From assembly GCF_040712315.1 (NCBI RefSeq), contig NC_134013.1:6421001-6485000 (forward strand): a DNA stretch of 64,000 bases, written 5' to 3'. The first letter of the stretch is position 1; every line of letters starts with the position of its first letter. Below, in pieces: positions 11,555 through 23,040 of this stretch. The position numbers were made by a program, and so were the translations under genes. The stretch is from Castanea sativa (Eukaryota; Streptophyta; Magnoliopsida; Fagales; Fagaceae). A model generated the notes under the pieces. That model did no database searches, was not told the origin of the DNA, and was given only the letters and a program-made list of their open reading frames with translations.

Positions 11555-12647
11555 GAAACTTTTCATTTTTTTTTCCAACTCTCACGTAGAGGCATTGGAA
11601 TTCAAATAGGAGAAGTAATCTTTCTAAAAATATATATAAATAATTGTTTTATTTTTTTGTATAAGAAAGAGATAAGGTAACGTGGAATAATGTTTAAAAT
11701 TGAAATAAAGATGGTGTCCTAATTTTTAAGCCGAATGGAGAAGAGAAAGAAAAAAGCCCAAAACTTAGGAACAATAAATTACTCTTTTAAGTTTTAAACC
11801 GTTTGTGTTTTTTAATTTAAAATTATTTAACTTAAAGATAAGGGTATTTTAGAATGTCTAGAATTCGTGTGAGAATATTTTAATACACAAAATGATGAAA
11901 CTTAAACAAGAATTGTGTTATTAATAGTATAGATTATATGTGCAAACCAATTACAAATATTTTTATTGGATTGAATAGATATTTGCATTAACCTTAAATA
12001 AAAGTACAGCTCTGTTTCTATATATATCACTAACTAAACAAAATATAACTAAATATATAACCAACTTCCTAACAAAATTAATCTACCTGGGCTTCTACGG
12101 GTACATGATTTGCAACTAACAATGCCACTTCATTCTTAAAAAAAAAACTATGCCCTTTATAAATATACCTAAACTACCTGCAGTTTATGAATGCTATTTA
12201 CAAGTTGCATGTCGTTTAGGCTCTCTTAACAATATTAAATAATAAATATCATTTTTTTTATACAAGATATCATATCATGTACTGGGTATATAATAAAAGT
12301 TGAGCTTAGAAGCTGTGATTGCACCAAGTAGTTTCACCAAATTGCAGAAATTTTTTTAGATTAAAAAAAATTTATATATATAATTTTTATTCTCCTATAA
12401 TTTCTAAATTGATAATAATCTTAAATTGATTACAATCTAAATTCTAGATATCAAATTTTTACCTCTTTTCACATGTATAACTGTATTATATAGTTCATTT
12501 TTTGTGAGATAGCTTTGTATCTATCCTAAATGACATAAACTACATTAAAAGAAACACCTAAAAATAACTACATTAAAAAAATTTTACAATATGAGAGAGA
12601 AGACATAAGTTTGAGTTTAAGTTAAACTATATCAACTACAAAATTGA
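11555..12647. other. Spacer between elements 1 and 2
   Basis: AT-rich DNA without a supported gene or RNA. It contains short A/T runs and scattered TATATA. The last bases, ATTGA at 12643-12647, are the left copy of the element 2 target duplication. Confidence 0.6.
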
Positions 12648-13415
12648 TGTGGGGAGTAAAGGGGCCCTAGCAAGTATTTGGGCCTTGGGCTTTATTGGCG
12701 GGTGCCAGACCGTTTTTGACTAAAGGCCTTTAAGATTGTAAGTCGGTCCACAGGGCGAAGGTTTGAGGATTCGTCTGAGGACCAATCTCCCCTCGAAAAA
12801 ACCCGCGATGACCTTGGGATTTGCCTAGAAGATTATAGGCAGTGTTCTGGACAAACTGTTGGTTAAGAGGGGGATCTAAATACCTTCTAGACGCAACGGT
12901 GTGAAAGAAATATGTCAGAAAAAGGCTGCTACCTCTACATTAAAGACCCTGCACCTATCTCCTTGGCTGCATTAATGGGGAAATGACCCCTGAACAGTAG
13001 AATGAACCTTCTTGCTATTGTTTAAAGACTTCAGGAAGGTGGTGGAGAGGGGGGGAGGATCTAAGGGTAAGATTTGTGGGACACGTGGATAAAGAGGGAA
13101 GAAGAAGAAGTATTTAAGAAGCGAAGAGAGTAAAGAAAGGGGATTTGGTCAGCTAGCTAGATAAGGACTAAGAACTGTAATCTTTGAAAGAGAAAGAGAG
13201 ATAATACATAAATCTTCCTCGGCTTACGTCCGAGGAGGTTCCTTTGTCATACTTGTTTATTGTTTGCAAATACTGTAACTTTCTAGTCTGTTTATCAAGT
13301 TTCCAACACCACTAAACTAGATTTCGAATCCACACTCTACAAATTTTATTGTTTAAGGCTCATTGGGCCTGAGCCCACGTTTGTTTTTGGGTCCAGGCGT
13401 AATTGTGCACTTACA
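12648..13415 (+). repeat. Element 2 5' LTR and promoter
   Basis: 768 bp, TGTGGGG...TTACA. A TATTTAAG box near 13110 is the likely promoter. About 100 bp downstream is a perfect inverted pair, CCTCGG at 13217-13222 and CCGAGG at 13230-13235, with a 7-base loop, expected in the 5' leader of the RNA. Confidence 0.94.
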
Positions 13416-13434
13416 ATTGGCGCCGTCTGTGGGA
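13416..13434 (+). other. Element 2 primer binding site
   Basis: ATTGGCGCCGTCTGTGGGA directly after the LTR end. It is the expected site for tRNA priming; the tRNA is not assigned. Confidence 0.82.
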
Positions 13435-13462
13435 AATCTAGTGTTGGAGGAACTCGAACACC

Positions 13463-14850
13463 ATGGCAGGCTTAGGCTCGTACCATGCAGAATCTCAGGG
13501 ATCACAACCTGAGGATCTTTTCGAATGTCTTGAATGCCGGGAGGATCGAGAGGGTAGCGTTCACACTGAATATCCTAGAGCAAGTCATACTCACGGGGGA
13601 GGCAGGGCCACCCATGAAGATGATGCCAAGGCCATGCAGAAGGAGATTAATCACCTTAAGAAGAAGCTGCGTTGCGTCAGGCGGAGGTGTGCTTCACCCT
13701 CATCTAATACTTCTTCAGGGAATCCCGGGGAAGTAGTTACAGTTCGAGGTCATGGTCTCCCCCCAGCAAAACATCCTCTTGCGAAGAGGATGACCCACCA
13801 GGTCGTAGGCATAGGAAGCTCCCCTCCAAGGGCTTGGGAAACGATGCTATGAGCCGGGCGTTACACCAACTCTCCAAATCGCCATTCTCCTGTAGGATTG
13901 AGAATGGAAGGCTCCCCAAGAAGTTTACCTAACCCACCTTCACCATCTATAACGGCCGGACTGATCCAGTTGAACATGTGAGCCACTTTAACCAGAGAAT
14001 GGCGGTGCATTCTCACAATGAGACTCTGATGTGCAAAGTCTTCCCTTATAGCTTGGGACCTGTTGCTATGAGGTGGTTCAACGACCTTAAATTGGCGTCT
14101 GTAGGTTCGTTCGAGGAACTTACTAGAGCATTCGTGTCATGGTTTATCACATGCAGCAGAGTTCCTCGACCGTTGGACTCACTGTTGTCTATGGCCATGA
14201 GGGAGGGCGAGACGTTGAAAGCATACTCCGACAGGTATTAGGAGATGTTTAATGAGATAGATGGGGATTTTGACGAGGTGGCGATCAATACCTTTAAGGT
14301 AGGCCTTCCTACTGACCATGACTTGAGGAAGTCCTTGACCAAAAAGCCCGTACGGAGTGTACGTCACCTCATGGACCATATTGACGAGTACAAAAGGGTC
14401 GAAGAAGACCAACAGCAGGGAAAGGGTAAGGCGAAAGTTATCCCGCAGGAGAGAAGGGATTTTAGGTCGGACAGATATCACAACAACAAGCCGAGAAGAG
14501 ATTACCCCGGGTAGTCTGGCTTAACAGCGCCTCAGACTATTAATATTGTATTCCGAGAACCGGTCCACCAGCTATTAGAGAAGGTCTGTAAGGAACCCTA
14601 CTTCAGATGACCTAGTAAGATGGCGGGGGACCCCGCGAAGAGGAATCAGAATCTCTTTTGTCAATACCATCAAGACGTGGGTCATACTACCGAGAACTGT
14701 CGGACCCTCTAGAACCACTTGGAGCAGCTTGTCAGTGAAAGAAAATTAAAGCAGCACATGTATCAACCTAACGGGCAGGGCAGTCAGTCCGACTCGAATA
14801 ATCAGAAGAATAATTCATCTCGGCCGCTCTTGGGAACAATCAACGTTATC
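13463..14850 (+). pseudogene. Element 2 gag
   Basis: Capsid/nucleocapsid precursor. The ATG at 13463 is chosen because it is the first one after the PBS and matches element 1. Parts in order: an N-terminal region with THEDDAKAMQKEINHLKKKL, the capsid core SHFNQRMAVHSHNETLMCKV and WFNDLKLASVGSFEELTRAF (13978-14241), FNEIDGDFDEVAINTFKVGL, then a zinc knuckle FCQYHQDVGHTTENC (about 14650-14695) of C-X2-H-X4-H-X4-C form. Breaks are a frameshift near 13850, TAG for Trp in DRY*EMFNEI (14238-14240), TAG in DYPG*SG (near 14512) and TAG in CRTL*NHLEQL (near 14710). Confidence 0.88.
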
Positions 14851-15470
14851 TTTGCTGCGCCTGGTAGGACCGGCTCATGTCCCACCAGGGTGATGGCAAT
14901 TTCGCATTCCCAGGCCAATGAGGCGGGCTCCAAGCTAAAGAGGTTGAAGGTGAATGTGCCCGTCTTGGGATTTTTAGAGAAGGATAAGGTTGAGACCATC
15001 CAACCCCATGACGATGCCCTGGTGGTCACTTTGAGGATGAAGAATTACGATGTAAAAAGGGTGATGATTGATCAAGGCAGCGGCGCAGACATCATGTATC
15101 CGGACTTATTCAAGGGGCTAAGGTTGAAATTAGAAGATCTCACTCCTTATAACTCGACACTTATAAGCTTTGAAGGTAAAGTTGTCGTACCAAAGGGATA
15201 GATTCGGTTGCCCGTGCAATTCGGCTCGGAAACGGTTGAGGTGAATTTTATTGTGGTCGACGCATATTCCCCATACACAGCCATCCTTACCAGGCCTTGG
15301 CTGCACGCTCTGGGTGCTGTCTCCTCCACTTTGCATGTTAAGGTTAAGTTCCCTTCGAGGGAGTACATTGAAGAGATTCTCAGTAGCTAATCGGTGGCCA
15401 AGCAATGCATATCGGCTGCAGTGCTACATCAGGCCGAAACACAGTCCTCGACCTCGGCTGTGAAAGGCTT
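14851..15470 (+). pseudogene. Element 2 aspartic protease region
   Basis: Pepsin-like retroviral protease. The catalytic motif is intact as MIDQGSGADIMYPDLFKG (15066-15119), with Gln after the Asp where many elements have Asn or Ser. It is followed by STLISFEGKVVVPKG, a TAG at 15199-15201 (element 1 has Gln), then IVVDAYSPYTAILTRPWLHA. A second stop, TAA, falls at 15388-15390 before SVAKQC. The region upstream (HDDALVVTLRMKNYDVKRV) is the usual spacer before the protease active site. Confidence 0.87.
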
Positions 15471-16517
15471 ATAGCAATTAACGACTCAGATGCACCCGAT
15501 GTGGTGACAGCAGAGGAGGCCATATGCGAAGACTTGGAGAAGTTTCTGATAGCGGATGATCCTAAAAGGTTCTTTCAAGTTGGCGTACGCTTACCATGTC
15601 AAGAGAAGATGGAGTTGCTGGAGTTTTTGAAGGATAACATCGAAGTCTTTGCGTGGGATCCCTATGAGGCTCCGGGGGTAGACCCAAGTTTCATTTGTTA
15701 TCATTTGAACATTAATCCTGCTATTCTTCCTAGAAGGTAGCCCCTTCGGCATTCCTCCAAGGAGCACTCTGAGGCCGTTAAAGAAGAGGTGCTCAAGCTC
15801 AAGAGGGCTGGGGCTATTAAGGAAGTTTTCTACCTGGAGTGGTTGGCGCACACGGTTGTGGTCAAAAAGAAAAATGAAAAATGGCGAGTATGTGTGGACT
15901 TCACAGATTTAAACAAAGCCTGCCCAAATGACTCGTTCCTGATGCCACGCATCGACCAGCTAGTGGACGCCACGGTCGGACATCCTCGGATGAGTTTTTT
16001 GGATGCCTTCTAGGGTTATCACCAAATTCCACTGGCAGCAGAGGATCAGGAGAAAACTGCCGTCATTACTCCAACAGGGAATTATCACTATAAAGTGATG
16101 CCATTCGGATTGAAGAATGCTAGGGCTACTTACCAAAGGATGATGACCAGAATGTTTGAATTGCAGCTTGGAAAGACCATTGAGATATACATGGATGACA
16201 TGGTAGTTAAGAGTAAGACGATATATGTGCACATGAAAGATTTAGACGACACTTTTCAGGTACTTAGAAAGTACAAGTTGTGTCTTAATGTCTCGAAGTG
16301 TTCTTTTGGTGTGGGTTCTGGGAAGTTCTTAGGTTATATGGTTACTCATAGAGGGATAGAGGTGAATCCGGCACAAGTCAGAGCTATTCAAACCTTACAG
16401 CCACCTCGGAATCCAAAGGAAGTTCAGAAATTAACCGGAATGATCGCTGCTCTCAGCAGGTTCATCTCTCAGTCAGTTGACCAGTGCATGCCTTTCTTCC
16501 AACTGTTGAATAAGTGA
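15471..16517 (+). pseudogene. Element 2 reverse transcriptase
   Basis: Polymerase that would copy the element RNA. Frame 15405-15740 holds DDPKRFFQVGVRLPCQEKME. After a TAG (15738-15740) frame 15789-16013 holds AHTVVVKKKNEKWRVCVDFT and LNKACPNDSFLMPRIDQL. After a TAG in DAF*GYHQIPL (16011-16013), frame 16095-16517 holds MPFGLKNARATYQRMMTRMF, the catalytic YMDD (16188-16199) and GKFLGYMVTHRGIEVN. YMDD differs from YVDD of elements 1 and 4 by one base (GTG to ATG); both forms are known in active enzymes. It ends with TGA for Trp at 16515-16517. Confidence 0.9.
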
Positions 16518-17000
16518 AAGGGATTCAAATGGTCTGAGGAGTGCGTTGTAGCCTTCCAACAACCTAAGGAATACCTTTCCCGGCCACCCATTATATCTCG
16601 GCCTGAAGTAGATGAGGTCTTGTTTGCGTATTTGACAGTGGCCGTCCATACGGTTAACCTGGTCCTCATAAGGGACGACGGTGGGGTGCAAAGACCGGTC
16701 TACTACGTCAGTAAATCTTTGAATGAAGCCGAGGAGCGTTACCTACTTTTGGAGAAAGCGCTTTTAGCTATAGTTCATGCCAAGCGAAAGCTTCCTCATT
16801 ATTTCCAGTCCCACACTGTTGTAGTTTTGACCCAATTGCCTCTCAAGTCAGTGTTGCACAGCGCTGACTACTTTAGAAGGGTGGCTAAATGGGGAACTAT
16901 TTTGGGAGCTTTTGATATTAAATACATGCCGCGCACCTCGGTAAAGGGCCAAGTTCTTACAGATTTGATGGCGGAGTTCACGGAACCATTGTTGGAGGAA
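16518..17000 (+). pseudogene. Element 2 RT-linked RNase H
   Basis: Domain that would degrade the RNA strand of the RNA-DNA hybrid. Visible stretches are FKWSEECVVAFQQPKEYLSR, then DGGVQRPVYYVSKSLNEAEE (16675-16734), YLLLEKALLAIVHAKRKLPH and FQSHTVVVLTQLPLKSVL, and the linker FDIKYMPRTSVKGQVL. The order is normal for Ty3/gypsy. It is the RNase H that element 4 has lost. Confidence 0.85.
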
Positions 17001-17560
17001 ACTGTGAAGGAATCACATATGGATGAAAAATCAGTTGGCGTGATCACGGGCATAGGACCTCCCACTTGGGAAGTGTCCGTTGATGGGGCAGTTAACTAGA
17101 GAGGGTCTGGCATCGGACTTGTCCTGGTATCCCCCGAGGGAATTGTCTTCGAAAAATTTCTGAGGTTGGCGTTCTTGGCTACTAATAATGAGGCCGAGTA
17201 CAAAGCAGTCTTGGTCGGTATGAACATGGTACATAGGATGGGCGAAAAAGGAGTTCACATGCTCTCGGATTCTCAATTAGTGGTCGGCCAGGTGACGGGG
17301 ATCATGGAGGCTAGGGACCCAAGAACGCAAGAATACTTGACCAGGGTCAAACGTTTACAATCTAAATTTGATTCCTTTATCCTGTCTCATGTTTCTAGAA
17401 GTGGAAATACACATGCAGACTCTTTGGCTACCTTAGCGACATCCTCGGCTCAAGGTTTGCCTAGGATTATCCTTGTCGAAGATTTGCTAGAGCCAGCTCT
17501 TACCACTGTTAGTGCAGCCCAAATCCATTTAATAAGGCCTGGACCCAGTTGGATTGACCC
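17001..17560 (+). pseudogene. Element 2 second (Tat-type) RNase H
   Basis: Second RNase H copy between the RT-linked one and integrase. Motifs: WEVSVDGAVN*RGSGIGLVL, with a TAG at 17097-17099 in place of the Gln seen in element 1; ATNNEAEYKAVLVGMNMV; LSDSQLVVGQVTG; and SGNTHADSLATLATSSAQGL. The four acidic positions (D, E, D, D) are all present. Duplicate RNase H domains are described for Tat-clade retrotransposons. Confidence 0.85.
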
Positions 17561-18788
17561 TGTGATATCTTTTCTAAAAAATGACATTCTTCCCGAGGAC
17601 AAGTCTGAAGCAGACAAGATCCGTCGAAAGGCGCCGCGTTTCTGGTTGTCCGAGGATCAGAAATTGTATAAACGATCCTTCTCTGGACCATATTTGTTAT
17701 ACGTGCACCCCGAATCAATGAATGCGCTTTTGAAAGAACTGCATGAGGGAATTTGTGGAAGCCATACTGGGGGAAGGTCCCTAGCTCATAAGCCCCTAAC
17801 TCAAGGATATTGGTGGCCCAATATGCAGAGGGAAGCTCAGGACTATGCAAGAAAGTGTGACCAATGCCAGAGATTTGCTCCTAACATTCATCAGCCTGGA
17901 GGAGTCCTTAATCCTCTCTCCAATCCTTGGCCTTTCGCTTAATGGGGATTGGACATAGTAGGGCCATTTTCGAGGGCTGTAGGAAATAAAAGGTGGCTGC
18001 TTGTGGGGACCAACTACTTCACTAAATAGGTCGAGGCTGAGCCCTTAGCAAATATTAGGGATGTCGATTCCAAGAAGTTTATCTGGAAGAACATCATCAC
18101 TAGATTTGGGGTACCAAACACACTCATTTCGGATAATGGCGTTCAATTTGATAGTAAAGCTTTTAGGAAATATTGTGGTGACATAGGCATCATAAATAGA
18201 TACTCCACTCCAGCTTATCCTCAGGGAAACGGGCAAGCCGAGGCCGTTAACAAGGTCATAGTTAGTGGACTCAAGAAAAGGCTGGACGATGCGAAGGGCA
18301 GATGGGTAGAAGAACTACCACATATTCTATGGACATATCGAACTACGCCGCACAGATCCACTGGAGAAACGCCATTCTCTATGACTTATGGAGCCGAGGC
18401 AGTGATACCTTTAGAATCTGGTTTCCCCACGTTAAGGATGAGTTCTTTTAGTCCAGAAAACAACAACGGCCTCCTGGAGAAAGGCCTGGATTTAGTTGAG
18501 GAACGGCGAGAGGCAGCTATGGTTCAAATGGCTTATTATTAGCAAAAGCTTAAATGAAGGTATGATGCCCATGTGAAGCTAAGGCCACTCGCGCCTGGGG
18601 ATCTGATGCTGAGAAAAGTTGTGGGTACCGCTAGAAACCCAGCTTGGGGTAAGCTAGGACCAAACTGGGAAGGACTATATCGGATTATTTCTGTAGCAGG
18701 TATAGGGTCATATTGACTAGTTGATCTAGATGAAAAAGTTATACAACTCCCGTGGAATGTAAACAACCTTCAAAGGTATTATTATTAA
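17561..18788 (+). pseudogene. Element 2 integrase
   Basis: Zinc-binding N-terminus (HEGICGSHTGGRSLAH near 17743-17790, then ARKCDQCQRF near 17848-17877), core WGLDIVGPF with the first Asp, LISDNGVQFDS with the second Asp, and QGNGQAEAVNKV with the Glu, then a C-terminus ending in NNLQRYYY and TAA at 18786-18788. Breaks: TAA just before WGLDIV (17939-17941), TAG for Trp in FTK*VEAE (18027-18029), TAG and TGA near 18540-18556, and TGA near 18714. Every one fits a C-to-T change on one of the strands. The position of the TAA at 17939 is identical in element 1. Confidence 0.92.
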
Positions 18789-18856
18789 TAAAGGGTACTT
18801 TTGTCGTTCGTGGTTAGAATTCTGAATGTATACGGGCTTATAAATTACAACTCTCA

Positions 18857-20060
18857 AAGTATCAAACAGAAACTTAGTAATGCATGGTCCTCAGACCACA
18901 TACCTTGTGGAAATTGATATGTTCCTAAGTATCAAACAGAAACTTGGTAATGCATGGTCCTCGGACCACATACCTTGTGGAAATTGATATGTTCTTAAGT
19001 GTCAAACAGAAACTTGGTAATGCATGGTCCTCGGACCACATACCTTGTGAAAATTGATATGTTCTTAAGTGTCAAACAGAAACTTGGTAATGCATGGTCC
19101 TTGGACCACATACCTTGTGGAAATTGATATGTTCCTAAGTGTCAAACAAAAACTTGGTAATGCATGGTCCTCGAACCACATGCCTTGTGGAAATTGATAT
19201 GTTCCTAAGTGTCAAACAGAAACTTGGTAATGCATGGTCCTCGGACCACATACCTTGTGGAAATTGATATGTTCTTAAGTGTCAAACAGAAACTTGGTTG
19301 TGTATAGTCCTCAGACCACCTACGTTGTGGAAATTGATATCTTATCATTTGTTAAATAGAACCTTAGTTATGCCGGGTCCACGGACCTTCTACTTTGGAA
19401 AAATTAACATCTAGAGTTATTATTCCTAAGTGTCAAACAGAAACTTGGTAATGCATGGTCCTCGGACCACATACCTTATGGAAATTGATATGTTCCTAAG
19501 TGTCAAACAGAAACTTGGTAATGCATGGTCCTCGGACCACATACCTTGTGGAAATTGATATGTTCTTAAGTGTCAAACAGAAACTTGGTTGTGTATGGTC
19601 CTCGAATCACTTACCTTGTGGAAATTGATATCTTATCATTTGTTAAACAGAACCTTAGTTATGTCGGGTCCACAAACCTTTTACTTTGGAAAAATTAACA
19701 TCTGGAGTTATTATTCTTAAGTATCAAACAGAAACTTGGTTATGTCTGGTCCTCGGACCACATACTTTGTGAAAATTGATATCTTATCATTTGTTAAACA
19801 GAACCTTAGTTATGCCGGGTCCACGGACCTTCTACTTTGGGAAAATTAAGATCTGGAGTTATTATTCCTAAGTATCAAACAAAAACTTGGTTATGTCTGG
19901 TCCTCGGACCACCTACCTTGTGAAAATTGATATCTTATTATTTATTGAACGGAACCATGGTTAAATAGAATCTTAAGTTATACATTTTTAAGTATCAAAA
20001 AAAGGGCTGGAAATGTAGGGTCCTCGGACCCCACACTTTACTAAAATTAACGTTTCAAGT
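18857..20060. repeat. Element 2 70-bp tandem array
   Basis: About 16 units. The best ones (18927-19276) have a period of exactly 70 bp and contain CAAACAGAAACTTGGTAATG, then TGGTCCTCGGACCA, then CTTGTGGAAATTGATATGTT. Later units (after 19340) become longer and diverge, with GGGTCCACGGACC in place of the palindrome. The array lies between the pol stop and the aORF stop, which face each other. Confidence 0.93.
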
Positions 20061-20480
20061 TACAAATTCTAAGTATCGCATTGATTTGCAAAGTGAGGCA
20101 CAACTTACTATCTAAACCAAGTTTGTTTTTGTCAGGTTCTTGAACACTTTACTTTACAGATGTTAGCAAAAAGTTAAGTTAGCTTGTTAGGCGTTCGTTA
20201 TTGTGTCATGCTAGCTACACTCCTAAGATGTAATTTGCGAGGTACAAGGCAAGTATGTGTACTGTTGTTTAAAGTTGTAATTGATCAACTACTGAAAGTG
20301 GAGTTAGTTGTTCCATTCATTCTTTCGCTGTGTGCTAAGGAGAACTCTAATGGTAAACACAAAGATAAAATGAATAGAAGACAGATGAAGATCAAACGAA
20401 ATTGACTTTCATTAATCGTTTTGATATACATTACATGGAAAATCTCAATTACAAAGAAAAAAGAAGCCCTAGGTTCGGCC
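20061..20480. other. Element 2 spacer between array and aORF end
   Basis: Internal element sequence with no recognised domain. It includes a short degenerate continuation of the array and then about 350 bp of unassigned sequence. It probably contains the aORF 3' UTR. Confidence 0.5.
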
Positions 20481-23040
20481 TTAAGCTTTTGGAGGGGGGT
20501 CTTGCTGGGAAGTGCTGGTAGCCTCAGTGTTTTTTAACTCCAACTCAAAGGAAGACAGGACTTTTTTCCCTTTGTCTGCAGTAGTTGACGGAGGGACGAT
20601 GGGCTCAACACTTTGGCTTAGGTCCTTCTCAGCGCCTCCACCCACTTCCTTCTCTTTATGGGAACCTATAAGTTCTGTAGGATCCGGAATGGGCTTTAGG
20701 ATCACAGGAGGGAGAGAAGAAGGAGCTGTCTCAAGGGCAGGTGCAACAGTAGGAGCCTCTTCTATCTCCTATATGTCAAGGGGAAGCCAAACGTTCTCGA
20801 GCTTCCTCAGCTCGGAAGCCGAAGGAACCCCTACTATGTTTAGGGCTTTGCCCCAAACCTGCTGACAGTATTCTAGGCATAAGGCCGCGAACGCCTCTGT
20901 CAGCTGGTCTTCTATCGCCACCACCCCTTCCTTATAACCAGCTTTCTTCGTGGCCTCCAGCGAATCCCTGAAGGCGTGAGCTTCCTCCCTCATCTTCACA
21001 AGCTCCTTCTCAAAGTCAGAGCGTTCCTTCTGAGTTTTGGAGAGCTCTTCATCCTTTTGATGAAGAAGCTTGCGCTACCCCTCCACTTGAGTTCTCATGG
21101 TTCTCAGGCTGGCCTCGGCGCCGTCTCTTTCTCTTTTTAGATTGGCCAGCTGAGAGGAGAGTTTCTCGTTTTCTGCGAGGGCCTGGCCTAGGGACTTCTC
21201 AGTTTCCATCCGAATCTCCTGCTCCATTCCAGCCTTCTTCGAAGAATCCTCCACGAACTTCTCGGCAGTAAAGACCTCTTGAACGGCCTGTGACAATGTA
21301 TCAGAGGGTTAGACGCAGGAAAACATTCACTAATAGTCAGATGTCATGAAAAATGAAATGTACATAAGGAGTGAAACTTACTAGGGCTAAGTCCCTTTTC
21401 AAAGAAGGGAACAGCTGAGGCTGGCTCATTTTTTCCAAGGCTTCCATATCCTTGGGTAGCAGAAAGGGACGTTCCAATGCATCGGCCAGGTGGAGGGCGT
21501 GGCCTTGTTGAAACGCCTAAATGTTGGACTGGCAAGAGATTGGTGCTCCATCCAGTCTCAACTCGGGAGACCAGGTAGCCGGTGCTCGGCGCACTTCGGC
21601 CAAGTCCCTAATCTCCCCGCTTTCAACTGAACGAGCACGTCCCTTGCCTTTGTCCAGTTTCTGCTGCTGAGCTTGCTATGGCTACTGTTTTAGTTTCTTC
21701 TGTTTTTCACCACCAGCCTCCTTGGCCTCCCCCTTTCTTTTCTTCTTGGGCTTCTCAACGGGAGGCTTAGGATCGGCTGGAGGAGGGGGTGGTGGCAAGG
21801 ACGGAGGAACTTGAGACCCCCCCGCTCCTTTTTTGGTGACTCTCTCGCCTCTCTTATTCAGGAGGCCTTTAAGCACGTCCATCTCTTCCTCTTCGGAACT
21901 GTCGTCAGGATGTGCAACTATTAAACCTGCAATTCTGGAGGCCTCGGCGGGCTCGTCTTCCTCGTCAGAGAGTACAAAAAACTGGTTTCCTCGGGGTCTT
22001 TGACGTCCTTAAGCTAAAATTGGTCTATCTCCTCGTCCAACGAGTGCGACGAGGACACTTGCTCCTCCGGGGTGACGGTTGTCTGAAAGTGCACCGAGAG
22101 AGGGATCACCGCGATGGGTCGCGTGTATAGGAAGGTGTTGAGTTCGTTAGGAATGTCGTGGTCGGTGAGAAAGTGCAGCCTTGCTATGTTTATTCTCCGG
22201 CGTCGCCTGTCCCCCGCGATAATCGCGTTCTCTATCTCTTGGAAATCCGAGGATATGGGGTCGTATCCTAGTATTAAGTGAGCCGCTCTTACTTGCAAGT
22301 CTTCACTCACAAAGACTTCTGAACGGAGGACGCGGTTTAAGTCGGCGACGTTACAGTGGCTCAAGCGTGGGCGTACATGCTGTTTATCTGCGAAAAGCGA
22401 CACCCGAGGAGACAAACATGGTTAGATTTGTGATAAGCGCGAAAAATCAGAAATAACAGCGTGCAAAAAGAAATAAAATATTTAAAGGGATTGAGATTGA
22501 GTCACGAGGTAGGGAAATTAACTCCTGAGAAGTCACACCTGGATCTCCCCATACGACTGGGCATTGAGGGCCGTCGTGCTAGTTGCCTGAGGCGATGAGG
22601 TAGTCGTCCTTCATGCCTTTATTGGACTTGGGCAGACAAGAAATTAACTTAACTACACTAGACCGTGATTTAATGTAATAACCTACACTCTTAAGTTTGT
22701 GGCATTCGTACATAAAGGCAACATCGTGCCATGTGAGGTTCAAGCCCATCTGCTCATTTAGAGCGTTGACACTTTCTAAGACCTTAAATACATTGGGTGC
22801 ACATTGGTCTGGGCATAACCTATGGTTGCGAAGGTATTCCCTAGTTACACTTCTTATAGGGAGGGTCATCTCACCTTCTATGAAGGCAATCATAGGGATA
22901 ATAACCTATCCCGTCTTCCTAGAACCACATACGACTTCCGTTAGACAGTATTTCAAGCCTATGTCACTGGGAATCTGGTATTTGGCCCTAAAGCCTTCCA
23001 TCCCAGCGGCGGTGTCTACCAAGCACTTAAACCTACCCAT
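20481..23040 (-). pseudogene. Element 2 antisense extra ORF (aORF), three exons
   Basis: Opposite strand to gag-pol, with ATG at 23038-23040 (MGRFKCLVDTAAGMEGFRAK). Inferred exons are 23040-22539, 22387-21382 and 21287-20481; donors (GTGTGA, GTAAGT) and acceptors (TCGCAG, TCACAG) are canonical and phases agree. Exon 1 is the conserved N-terminal domain (IAFIEGEMTLPIRSVTREYL, LNLTWHDVAFMYECHKLKS, SCLPKSNKGMKDDYLIASG). Exon 2 begins DKQHVRPRLSHCNVADLN and contains a PPPPPP run and the NLS-like KPKKKRKG. Exon 3 is coiled coil (AVQEVFTAEKFVED onward) ending QDPPPKA. Breaks: TAG in RKTG*VIIP (near 22907), TAG for Trp after ASGN (near 22579) and a frameshift in exon 2 near 21900-22010. The family is a putative gypsy-type transposon protein of unknown role. 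Confidence 0.78.

Noticed and set aside
11426..11680. 84-codon frame across the right LTR edge of element 1
   Set aside because: Runs from LTR into flanking DNA, so it cannot be an old gene.
18857..20060. CRISPR-like appearance of regular repeats
   Set aside because: Units are directly adjacent with no unique spacers, in a plant retrotransposon interior.
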